From Treponema sp. (GTDB lineage Bacteria > Spirochaetota > Spirochaetia > Treponematales > Treponemataceae): DNA of 30,132 nucleotides. The notes beneath the pieces are model-generated. The model searched no databases and was not told the origin of the DNA. It saw nothing but the letters and a program-made list of their open reading frames with translations. This document shows positions 14,379-21,514 of this stretch, piece by piece. The stretch is taken from the NCBI GenBank assembly GCA_016297415.1, contig JAEDGQ010000012.1, positions 1 through 30,132 on the forward strand. The letters are read 5' to 3'. Within the stretch, counting starts at the first letter, position 1. Each line of letters begins with the position of its first letter. The translations under genes and the position numbers were made by a program.

Positions 14379-14412
14379 GGTAATTATTTTGCAGCCTTTT
14401 TCCGGCTGCAAA
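14379..14412 (+). promoter_or_regulatory. Leader of GABA aminotransferase: weak sigma-54-like boxes and a 9-bp inverted repeat
   Basis: TGGTAATTATTTTGCA has GG (14379-14380) and GC (14391-14392) exactly 12 bp apart, but the CACG part of the consensus is lost. TTTGCAGCC (14388-14396) and GGCTGCAAA (14404-14412) form a perfect 9-bp inverted repeat with a 7-nt loop, ending just before the AAGGAG site. Either could regulate the gene; both are low-confidence. Confidence 0.3.
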
Positions 14413-14426
14413 TTAAGGAGATGACT

Positions 14427-15782
14427 ATGTTAAAAGATGAATTACCTAAAATCATTACAAAAGAAGTTCCAGGTCCAAAATCTGCTGCTATTATTAAACG
14501 CCGCGAAGCTGTTGTTCCTGCTTCAATCCGTTGTAGCTATCCTTGTGTTCTTGAAGAAGCTCAAGGAGCTATCATTAAAGATCCTGATGGAAACCTTTTT
14601 CTTGACTGGGTTGGTGGCGTAGGCGTTCTTAACGTAGGACACACTCATCCAAAACTTGCTGAAGCTATTAAGGCTCAGGCTGACAAATATTTCCACGGTA
14701 TGTTTAACATTGTAACTCACGAAGGTTATGTTGAACTTGCTGAAAAACTTGGTCCAAGAGTTCCTGTAAAAGGAAGCCACAACAAAGTTATGTTTGCAAA
14801 CTCTGGTGCCGAAGCTGACGAAAATGCCGTTAAAATCGCAAAGGCTTATACAGGCCGTTCAAACATTATCGTTATGAGCGGCGCCTTCCATGGTCGTACA
14901 CTTTTAACCATGGCAATGACTTCTAAAAAAGCTTATGCAAAAGGTCAGGGTCCTCTTCCAGGTGGAATTTTCCGTGCAGAATTCCCATATCTTTACAGAA
15001 AACCTGAAGGAATGCCTGAAGAAAAAGCTATTGATTACTACATCGGCAGACTTAAGGCCATTTTTGAAGAATGTGCCGCTGCAGATACAATTGCTGCAAT
15101 CGTAATTGAACCAATTCAGGGAGAAGGCGGATTCCTTCCTGCTCCAATTGAATATGTAAAAGCCGTTCGCCAGATCTGTGATGAAAACGGAATCATGCTG
15201 ATTGCTGACGAAGTTCAGTCTGGGTTTGCCCGCTCAGGCAGACTTTTCGCTTCTGAATACTGGAAGGAAGCAGGCTGTGCTCCAGACATTCTTGCTACTG
15301 CAAAATCTATTGCCGGTGGTGTTCCTCTTGCAGCTGTTATTGCCCGCGACGAAGTTTACGATGCAGTTCCTGGCGGTGTAATCGGCGGAACTTTCGGTGG
15401 TAATGCCCTTGCCTGTGCTGCAGGTATTAAAGTTCTGGAAGTAATCGACGAAGAAAAACTTATTGACCGCGCAAACAAAATCGGAGAAGTAATTACAAAA
15501 CGCTTCAACGAATGGAAAGAAAAATATGAATGCGTTGGTGATGTTCGTGGTCTTGGTGCCATGATTGGTGTAGAATTTGTTAAATCAAAGGCTACTAAAG
15601 AACCTGATGCAAAACTTGTTTCTGACATTATTCAGTACGCTGCTAAACACGGTCTTATTATGGAAAATGCAGGAACTTACGGAAACGTAATCCGCTTCCT
15701 TGCTCCACTGGTAATGACAGATGCTCAGCTTGAAGCAGGCTTACAGATTTACGAAGAAGCCATTAAAAACTGCGCAAAATAA
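14427..15782 (+). CDS. gabT: 4-Aminobutyrate aminotransferase-like class III enzyme
   Basis: This 451-aa enzyme moves the amino group of GABA to a 2-oxoacid, giving succinate semialdehyde. The GabT pattern opens with TKEVPGPKSAAIIKRRE and DPDGNLFLDWVGGVGVLNVGHTHPK. Cofactor residues are in MFANSGAEADENAVK, GAFHGRTLL, IADEVQSGFARSGR (Asp on the pyridine N) and TAKSIAGGVPL with Schiff-base K293. GGTFGGNALACAAG closes the active site. I start at ATG 14427, 6 nt after AAGGAG; an ATG two codons earlier touches the binding site. 4-Hydroxybutyrate dehydrogenase follows after 67 nt, which fits succinate semialdehyde as product. Related omega-amino acids may also be used. Confidence 0.88.
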   Translation: MLKDELPKIITKEVPGPKSAAIIKRREAVVPASIRCSYPCVLEEAQGAIIKDPDGNLFLDWVGGVGVLNVGHTHPKLAEAIKAQADKYFHGMFNIVTHEGYVELAEKLGPRVPVKGSHNKVMFANSGAEADENAVKIAKAYTGRSNIIVMSGAFHGRTLLTMAMTSKKAYAKGQGPLPGGIFRAEFPYLYRKPEGMPEEKAIDYYIGRLKAIFEECAAADTIAAIVIEPIQGEGGFLPAPIEYVKAVRQICDENGIMLIADEVQSGFARSGRLFASEYWKEAGCAPDILATAKSIAGGVPLAAVIARDEVYDAVPGGVIGGTFGGNALACAAGIKVLEVIDEEKLIDRANKIGEVITKRFNEWKEKYECVGDVRGLGAMIGVEFVKSKATKEPDAKLVSDIIQYAAKHGLIMENAGTYGNVIRFLAPLVMTDAQLEAGLQIYEEAIKNCAK

Positions 15783-15787
15783 AGCGT

Positions 15788-15825
15788 AAAAGCTGCACTG
15801 CGTACTGACACTGTGCAGCTTTTTT
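15788..15825 (+). terminator. Terminator-like hairpin between gabT and 4-hydroxybutyrate dehydrogenase
   Basis: AAAAGCTGCAC (15788-15798) pairs with GTGCAGCTTTT, and a run of T's follows up to 15825. It lies 25 nt ahead of the next gene, so it probably lowers rather than stops transcription of that gene. Confidence 0.75.
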
Positions 15826-15849
15826 AAATTTAAAATCCTGGAGTTTTTT

Positions 15850-16962
15850 ATGAAAACATTTAAGATTGTTCCAAAAATTGTGGAATTCGATACAACATCT
15901 CAGTTCTGTGATGAGTTTTCTCTCTGTTCTGACGATCTTGTATTTTTAAGCAAATCTACTGAAAAATACTTTGCCGGAAAACTTAACGGAGCCCATGTTA
16001 TTTACCGCGGTGATTACGGTAAAGGCGAACCTACAGACATTATGGTTGAACAGATTTACCAGGATATCAAGGACATTCCTTACAAACGGGTTATTGCCGT
16101 AGGTGGTGGAACAATCGTTGATGTTGCAAAACTTCTGGCTCTTAAAGAATTTCACCCTGTTCTGGATCTTTACGATAAAAAAATCCCTGCAGAAAGAACA
16201 AAGGAACTTGTAATTATTCCTACAACATGCGGAACAGGCAGTGAAGTAACTAACATTTCTATTCTGGAACTTACACAGCGCAAAACAAAACTGGGCCTGG
16301 CAGTTGATCCTCTTTATCCTGATTACACTGTCCTTATTCCTGAACTTCTTGCAGATCTGCCTTATCAGTTCTTTGCCACAAGTTCAATCGATGCCCTTAT
16401 TCACGCTATGGAAAGTTACCTCTCTCCTAAAGCTACAACTCTTTCAAGACAGTTCAGCTTAAAAGCCGTTGAAATGATTCTCGACGGATACAAAAAAATT
16501 GCAGCTGAAGGAAAAGATGCCCGCCTTTCAATTATGAAAGAATTTCTCCTTGCAAGTACTTACGCAGGCATAGCTTTCGGTAACGCAGGTACAGGTTATG
16601 TTCATGCCATGAGTTATTCTTTCGGGGCAACTTACCATGTGCCTCACGGAGAAGCAAACTATGTATTTTTTATGGCAGTATTTAAAACTTACCAGAAAAT
16701 CAAACCTGAAGGAGACATTGAAAGTCTTAACAGCCTGCTTTCTAAAATTCTTGGTGTGGAAAAATCAGAAGTTTATGAAGCATTGGATAAACTTTTGAAC
16801 AATATTATTGAACTTAAACCTATGCGTGCTTACTGCAGCGTTGAAAGTGACATTTCTGTATTTTCACAGAACACTTTTGAGAAGCAGACCAGACTTACTG
16901 CCAACGGTTACATTCAGTTCAGTCTTGCACAAATTGCACAAATATACAGGTCTGTTTTTTAG
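15850..16962 (+). CDS. 4hbD: 4-Hydroxybutyrate dehydrogenase
   Basis: This 370-aa iron-type dehydrogenase reduces succinate semialdehyde to 4-hydroxybutyrate with NADH. It closely follows the Clostridium kluyveri enzyme in length and pattern: YGKGEPTDIMV near the start, VIAVGGGTIVDVAKLLALK (nucleotide site), LVIIPTTCGTGSEVTNIS, YQFFATSSIDALIHAMESY, IAFGNAGTGYVHAMSY and TYHVPHGEANY. Iron ligands should be D181, H185, H252 and H266. It lies behind the GABA aminotransferase, whose product it would use. CTGGAG lies a few bases ahead of the ATG. A strong hairpin in the 67-nt gap suggests reduced read-through from gabT. Confidence 0.9.
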   Translation: MKTFKIVPKIVEFDTTSQFCDEFSLCSDDLVFLSKSTEKYFAGKLNGAHVIYRGDYGKGEPTDIMVEQIYQDIKDIPYKRVIAVGGGTIVDVAKLLALKEFHPVLDLYDKKIPAERTKELVIIPTTCGTGSEVTNISILELTQRKTKLGLAVDPLYPDYTVLIPELLADLPYQFFATSSIDALIHAMESYLSPKATTLSRQFSLKAVEMILDGYKKIAAEGKDARLSIMKEFLLASTYAGIAFGNAGTGYVHAMSYSFGATYHVPHGEANYVFFMAVFKTYQKIKPEGDIESLNSLLSKILGVEKSEVYEALDKLLNNIIELKPMRAYCSVESDISVFSQNTFEKQTRLTANGYIQFSLAQIAQIYRSVF

Positions 16963-17019
16963 TTATTTTAAACAAACATACTTAAATTATATTTGGTTAT
17001 TTTGCACAAATAAAGTGAA

Positions 17020-17048
17020 TTGAAACAGACTTTTTTTTCTGTTATAGT
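17020..17048 (+). promoter_or_regulatory. Sigma-70-type promoter ahead of aldehyde dehydrogenase
   Basis: TTGAAA (17020-17025), a 17-bp spacer and TATAGT (17043-17048) are close to consensus. The spacer contains ACAGA...TCTGT arms around a T-run, a possible operator. Transcription should begin near 17055, only about 28 nt ahead of a strong terminator. Confidence 0.65.
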
Positions 17049-17082
17049 CAAATCACAATTAAATTAACTGAATAAATCAAAG

Positions 17083-17119
17083 GCGATGAACCCAATCGGG
17101 GCTTCATCGCTTTTTTTTT
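17083..17119 (+). terminator. Strong intrinsic terminator; either end of 4hbD transcript or attenuator
   Basis: GCGATGAA (17083-17090) pairs with TTCATCGC (17103-17110), with an inner CCC/GGG stem, and nine T's follow. It lies 120 nt after the 4hbD stop and directly after the promoter at 17020-17048, so it may end the upstream operon, attenuate the next one, or form a small RNA of about 65 nt. Confidence 0.85.
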
Positions 17120-17245
17120 GCGTTAGGGACATTAGCTGCGCCGAAGGCGTTAAATGACGGTGGTTCTGCCACCGTCATTTAATGGAGCGGAAGCGGAACT
17201 GCGGTTGGCCCGGCCTGAGCGAAGCGAAGGAAACGCCCTGGAGGT
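17120..17245. repeat. Modular hairpin repeat, copy C
   Basis: Read on the minus strand it has GTTCCGCTTCCGCTCCATT, then a perfect 14-bp stem (17182-17169 with 17163-17150, 5-nt loop), then AACGCCTTCGGCGC and TCCCTAACGC. Copy A has the same flanking words around a different stem. It lies between the terminator and the GGAGG of the aldehyde dehydrogenase, where it would be part of the mRNA leader. Confidence 0.8.
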
Positions 17246-17249
17246 AATT

Positions 17250-18728
17250 ATGGAAATTAAAAAATTGTACATCGACGGAAAATGGACTGAAGGAAGTTCA
17301 AAAAAAATTATCGACGTAATTAATCCTGCCACAGGAAAAGCTTTTGCTCAGATTTATGAAGCTAATGTTGAAGATACTAAACTTGCAATTGCAGCTGCTA
17401 AAAAATCTTTTTACAAAACCAGAGAATGGCGGGACATGGACAGTCAGACAAGATCAGATATTCTCTTAAAAATCGCATCTTTGATGGAAAGAGACAGCGA
17501 ACTTCTTGCAAAACTGGACTGTATGGATTGTGGAAAACCTCTCCGCGAAGCAGAAGGCGATGTAAGCGATGCAATTCATTGCTTTAAGTATTATGCAGGG
17601 GCTTTAAAAATGCCTTACGGCGGTGTTTACGATGTAAATGCCGGTTTTGGAAAAATGCACTCCTACACTGTGCATGAGCCGGTTGGTGTTGTTGCCCAGA
17701 TTACTCCATGGAACTATCCGCTTTTAATGAGCTGCTGGAAACTGGCACCTGCTCTTGCTGCAGGAAACTCTGTTGTTTTTAAACCAAGCCCAAAAGCACC
17801 GCTTTCTACAATTCATCTTTTTGAACTTTTTGAAGAAGCTGGTCTTCCTGCAGGCTGCGCAAATCTTTTGCAGGGTGATGCTGAACCTGGCGTTGAAATG
17901 GGTGAAAATAAAGATGTAGATATGATTGCCTTTACTGGTTCTACAAAAGTTGGTCAGAGCTTAATGAGAAGTGCTGCCACAAACATTAAAAAAATCGGTC
18001 TTGAACTGGGCGGTAAATCTCCAAACGTAATTTTTGCAGATGCTGATCTGGATGCTGCCGTTGAATGGGCTATGATCGGTATTTTCTTTAACCAGGGCGA
18101 AGTTTGTGCCGCTGGCAGCCGCATCATCATTGAAGAATCTGTTCACGATGAATTTGTTGCAAAACTCAAAAAGAGAGCTGAAGCCATGACTATCGGCGAT
18201 CCAATGACTAACCCTGACATTGGACCTGTTATCACAGAAAAAGATATGGAAAAAGTACTGGGCTACATTCAGTCCGGAATTGAAGAAGGTGCAAAACTTG
18301 TATGCGGTGGAAAACGCTTCACAGAAAATGGATGCCAGGACGGATACTTTATTCTCCCGACAATCTTCGACAACTGTACAAGCAATATGAAAATTGTTCG
18401 TGAAGAAATTTTCGGACCAGTTGTTACTGTTCAGACTTTCAAAACTGAAGAAGAAGCAATTGAAATGGCAAACGATACACCTTACGGGCTTGCCGGTGGT
18501 GTATTTACAAAAGATGTAACAATAGCACACCGCTTTATCAGCGAACTGCGTGCAGGAATTACATGGATCAACTGTTTTGCTCCAACCTTCAACGAAGCTC
18601 CATGGGGCGGTTTCAAAATGTCTGGTATTGGTAGAGAACTGGGAATTCACGGTCTTGAAGAATATCAGGAAGTAAAACAGATCAACATTAATCTTAGTGC
18701 CGGTTCACCAGGCTGGTATACAAATTAA
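17250..18728 (+). CDS. NAD(P)-dependent aldehyde dehydrogenase, probable 4-aminobutanal dehydrogenase
   Basis: This 492-aa enzyme has the standard ALDH fold. Landmarks are NPATGKAFAQ, VAQITPWNYPLL (oxyanion Asn), FKPSPKAPLS, AFTGSTKVGQ, LELGGKSPNVIF with general base E252, NQGEVCAAGSR with nucleophile C286, and EEIFGPVV. The pattern resembles betaine-aldehyde/aminoaldehyde dehydrogenases. With the putrescine aminotransferase 78 nt downstream, the likely job is oxidation of 4-aminobutanal to GABA. That assignment rests on context. I start at ATG 17250 after CTGGAGG; a longer frame begins inside the hairpin repeat and is not protein-like. Expression may depend on the promoter at 17020 and the terminator behind it. 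Confidence 0.88.
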   Translation: MEIKKLYIDGKWTEGSSKKIIDVINPATGKAFAQIYEANVEDTKLAIAAAKKSFYKTREWRDMDSQTRSDILLKIASLMERDSELLAKLDCMDCGKPLREAEGDVSDAIHCFKYYAGALKMPYGGVYDVNAGFGKMHSYTVHEPVGVVAQITPWNYPLLMSCWKLAPALAAGNSVVFKPSPKAPLSTIHLFELFEEAGLPAGCANLLQGDAEPGVEMGENKDVDMIAFTGSTKVGQSLMRSAATNIKKIGLELGGKSPNVIFADADLDAAVEWAMIGIFFNQGEVCAAGSRIIIEESVHDEFVAKLKKRAEAMTIGDPMTNPDIGPVITEKDMEKVLGYIQSGIEEGAKLVCGGKRFTENGCQDGYFILPTIFDNCTSNMKIVREEIFGPVVTVQTFKTEEEAIEMANDTPYGLAGGVFTKDVTIAHRFISELRAGITWINCFAPTFNEAPWGGFKMSGIGRELGIHGLEEYQEVKQININLSAGSPGWYTN

Positions 18729-18806
18729 TACAACGGCTGCAAAAAAAAGCAGCAACAACATAAAAACAAAAACAACTTTCACATAAAAGCAAAAAGGAGA
18801 AAAATT

Positions 18807-20192
18807 GTGGCAAAGGAAAGCTACGGAAGAGTCAGTAAAGATCTTGAAAAGGTTATAAACTTCATTAAAAGTGATGAACTTGATGATGAAACAAAAGAAA
18901 CAATCACTGACAACACAATCAACTATTTTGACAACTATGTAAGTCCAGGCTGGCTTAAATACCGCAAATCAGTTTCTACAAAAGATGCTGTTGTTGAATG
19001 GAAAGACCATGACGCAGTTTGTGAAGGACTTTACGGTGAAAAATTCATCGACTGTCTGGGCGGATTCGGTATTTACACTTGCGGACACCGCAATCCTGAA
19101 ATTCTCGAAACTGTAAAAGCTCAGCTGGAACATCAGGCACTTCACTCTCAGGAACTGCTGGATCCTCTCCGCGGCTACCTTGCAAAAGCCATGGCAGACA
19201 TTACTCCAGGCGACCTTAAATACTGCTTCTTTACAAACGGCGGTGCCGAAGCCAACGAAATGGCTCTTAAACTTGCCCGTATTGCAACAGGCGGAAAATG
19301 GTTCCTTTCTGCAATTCACGGCTTCCACGGAAAATCTCTTGGTGCCCTTTCTGTAACAGGTAAAGACACTTACCGTAAGCCATACATGCCAATGATTCAG
19401 CAGGTACTCCATGTTCAGTATGGAAAAACTAAAGCTATGGAACGCTCAATCCAGAACCTTTTAAGCGTTGGCGAATCAATTGCCGGAATCATCGTTGAAC
19501 CAATTCAGGGTGAAGCTGGTATCGTAATTCCTCCAGACGGATATCTTCAGGACCTCCGCAACCTGGCAGACAAATACGGAATCTGTCTTATTTTCGACGA
19601 AATCCAGACTGGTATGGGCCGCACAGGAACAATGTGGAGATGTGAATACGAAGGCGTAACTCCAGATATTATGACTTACGGAAAAGCTTTTGGTGGCGGT
19701 ATTTTGCCAATTACTGGTCTTATCTGCCGTCCTCATCTCTGGAGCCAGCAGCTCATCGACAATCCATGGCTTTTAGGTTCACCTACTTTCGGTGGAAACC
19801 CTGTATGTTGTGCTGCAGCTATTGCCACAATCAAATATATGATTGACCACGATGTTCCAGGTCAGTGTAAGCAGAAAGGTGAAATCCTTATTTCTGGTCT
19901 TAAAGAACTGACTGCTAAATATCCAAAAATCATCAAAGAAGTACGCGGTACAGGTCTTATGATTGGTGTTGAATTTACAAAGAATGAACTCGGCTACAAA
20001 GTTGCAAAAGGTCTTTTCAGCCGCGGCGTAATGACAGCCGGAACTCTTGTAAACGCAAAAACAATCCGCTTCGAACCACCAGCAGTAATTACAGAAAAAC
20101 AGATTGCTACAGTTCTTCAGCGTATGGGTGACACTCTTGAAGATGTTTCTAAAAACATAATCGCGGATTTTGCTCATAACGACGCTGAATAA
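18807..20192 (+). CDS. patA: Putrescine aminotransferase (PatA/YgjG-like)
   Basis: This 461-aa class III aminotransferase matches E. coli putrescine aminotransferase in length and order. An N-terminal extension (VINFIKSDELDDETKETITD and on) precedes the core, followed by FIDCLGGFGIYTCGHRNPEI, LHSQELLDPLRGYLA, FFTNGGAEANEMALKLAR, HGFHGKSLGALS, IFDEIQTGMGRTG and TYGKAFGGGILP with Schiff-base K293. It turns putrescine (or cadaverine) and a 2-oxoacid into 4-aminobutanal, which cyclises or is oxidised to GABA. The start codon is GTG at 18807, 7 nt after AAAGGAG. It follows the aldehyde dehydrogenase and precedes the PucR regulator. Confidence 0.9.
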   Translation: MAKESYGRVSKDLEKVINFIKSDELDDETKETITDNTINYFDNYVSPGWLKYRKSVSTKDAVVEWKDHDAVCEGLYGEKFIDCLGGFGIYTCGHRNPEILETVKAQLEHQALHSQELLDPLRGYLAKAMADITPGDLKYCFFTNGGAEANEMALKLARIATGGKWFLSAIHGFHGKSLGALSVTGKDTYRKPYMPMIQQVLHVQYGKTKAMERSIQNLLSVGESIAGIIVEPIQGEAGIVIPPDGYLQDLRNLADKYGICLIFDEIQTGMGRTGTMWRCEYEGVTPDIMTYGKAFGGGILPITGLICRPHLWSQQLIDNPWLLGSPTFGGNPVCCAAAIATIKYMIDHDVPGQCKQKGEILISGLKELTAKYPKIIKEVRGTGLMIGVEFTKNELGYKVAKGLFSRGVMTAGTLVNAKTIRFEPPAVITEKQIATVLQRMGDTLEDVSKNIIADFAHNDAE

Positions 20193-20205
20193 AGCACCTT
20201 TTACA

Positions 20206-20248
20206 GGGAAGAAACAGTAAAATTCTGCTTCTTCCCTCCCATTTTTTT
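20206..20248 (+). terminator. Terminator between patA and pucR-type gene
   Basis: GGGAAGAAACAG (20206-20217) pairs with CTGCTTCTTCCC (20225-20236) with one mismatch, and a run of seven T's follows at 20242-20248. It lies 14 nt ahead of the next ATG. Confidence 0.7.
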
Positions 20249-20261
20249 CCAGGAGAATCCT

Positions 20262-21449
20262 ATGGCATTGTCTCTCCAGACACTTTTTAATTTTACTGAG
20301 ACTCAGTTCAGATTAAAACTTATTGCAGGTAAAAATGGTCTTAATAAAACTGTCAGCTGGGTTTATTACACAGAAGATCCTTCCACAATTGAATTTATCC
20401 GTGGAGGTGAACTGGCCATAACTACAGGACTTTTAATCGAACGCTGGAAAGACAACAACAGAACCGCTGATCCTGATGGAACTGAAACTTTCCTTAAAGC
20501 ACTCATTGATGCTTTTGTAAGCCACAATGCTTCAGGTCTTATCGTAAATACGGGAAAATATATTACTTCAATTCCCCAGAGTATTATCGATTACTGTAAC
20601 GAAAAATCTTTTTCTCTTTTTACAATGCCATGGGAAATCCACACCGTTGATCTGATGCAGGATATTGGAAACATGATTTCCTCTGACAGTCAGAACAACA
20701 ATTCAATGGAAAAATTCTTCTTCAAATCAATTTTTGAAAAAGACAAATTCAACCCGAAACAGATTGAAAGCACATCTTTTTTTGATGCAAAAACTTTTAC
20801 AGTTGTGCTTCTTGAATTTGACGAAACAATTTTTAACAAAGATATGGAACAGCTCAAAAGATATGTTCAGTTCACTTTCAATCCAAGGCTGTCCGTTGCT
20901 CAAACTGCCTTTGTAAGTTTTATTCACGACCACAAAATAATTTTTATTGTTAAGGATAATATTCAGGCTTTTTCAAAAAGCATTTTTCTGACAGCCCGTT
21001 CCGACAACTATTTTAAAACAAGTACGATTTCAGTTTCTGATACCTGCACTTCTGTTGAAGAACTGGAAGACGCTTACAACCATGCAAAAATCGCAATGGA
21101 ACTTACAGAAGACAAAAATACTCTCTGCAAATATGACAATCTGGGAATCTACAAGATTCTTACAGAAGTAAAAAATAAAAAGGTTCTTCAACAGCTCTAC
21201 GACAGCGTACTTTCAAAGCTTAATGAATTTGAAGAAGCAAAACGGGCAGACTATTTAAAAACCCTGCAGCTCTTCTTAAAACTGGGAGGTAATGTACAGG
21301 AAGTAAGTGAACAGAACCACACTCACAGAAATACTGTACTTTATCGTCTTGGAAAGATTGAAGAAACTCTGGACATTGACTTAAAGGATGGCGACACCCG
21401 CTGCCTTCTGCAGACTGCCCTGTACATCAAAAATCTGCTCGGAAAATAA
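20262..21449 (+). CDS. PucR family transcriptional regulator
   Basis: This 395-aa protein has an N-terminal PucR domain at about 8-135 (LSLQTLFNFTETQFRLKL, VSWVYYTEDPSTIEFIRGGE, SGLIVNTGKY), a degenerate GGDEF-like middle (about 165-290), and a C-terminal PucR-type helix-turn-helix at about 330-390. The last reads LKTLQLFLKLGGNVQEVSEQ, then HRNTVLYRLGKIEETLDIDL, the family hallmark. Such regulators usually activate nitrogen-compound catabolism after sensing a metabolite. It follows the putrescine/GABA genes on the same strand, so it probably controls them, perhaps in response to putrescine or GABA. AGGAG precedes the ATG. Confidence 0.9.
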   Translation: MALSLQTLFNFTETQFRLKLIAGKNGLNKTVSWVYYTEDPSTIEFIRGGELAITTGLLIERWKDNNRTADPDGTETFLKALIDAFVSHNASGLIVNTGKYITSIPQSIIDYCNEKSFSLFTMPWEIHTVDLMQDIGNMISSDSQNNNSMEKFFFKSIFEKDKFNPKQIESTSFFDAKTFTVVLLEFDETIFNKDMEQLKRYVQFTFNPRLSVAQTAFVSFIHDHKIIFIVKDNIQAFSKSIFLTARSDNYFKTSTISVSDTCTSVEELEDAYNHAKIAMELTEDKNTLCKYDNLGIYKILTEVKNKKVLQQLYDSVLSKLNEFEEAKRADYLKTLQLFLKLGGNVQEVSEQNHTHRNTVLYRLGKIEETLDIDLKDGDTRCLLQTALYIKNLLGK

Positions 21450-21514
21450 TATTCTGTAGTTTTGTACAATTTTCTTCTATATTTTATTGCTTTTTGGTAT
21501 ATTACTTATCCACT

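Noticed and set aside
17154..17249. N-terminal extension of the aldehyde dehydrogenase by 32 codons
   Set aside because: These codons are repeat copy C; the ATG at 17250 has GGAGG and begins the normal family N terminus.
17742..17758. TGGCAC word followed by TTGC inside the aldehyde dehydrogenase gene, like a sigma-54 promoter
   Set aside because: GG and GC are 13, not 12, bp apart, and it lies within coding sequence with no gene start nearby.
17961..18650. Minus-strand open frame of 229 codons opposite the aldehyde dehydrogenase
   Set aside because: It is a by-product of codon bias in the real gene; its composition (rich in Cys, Phe, Asn, Ser) is that of an antisense frame.
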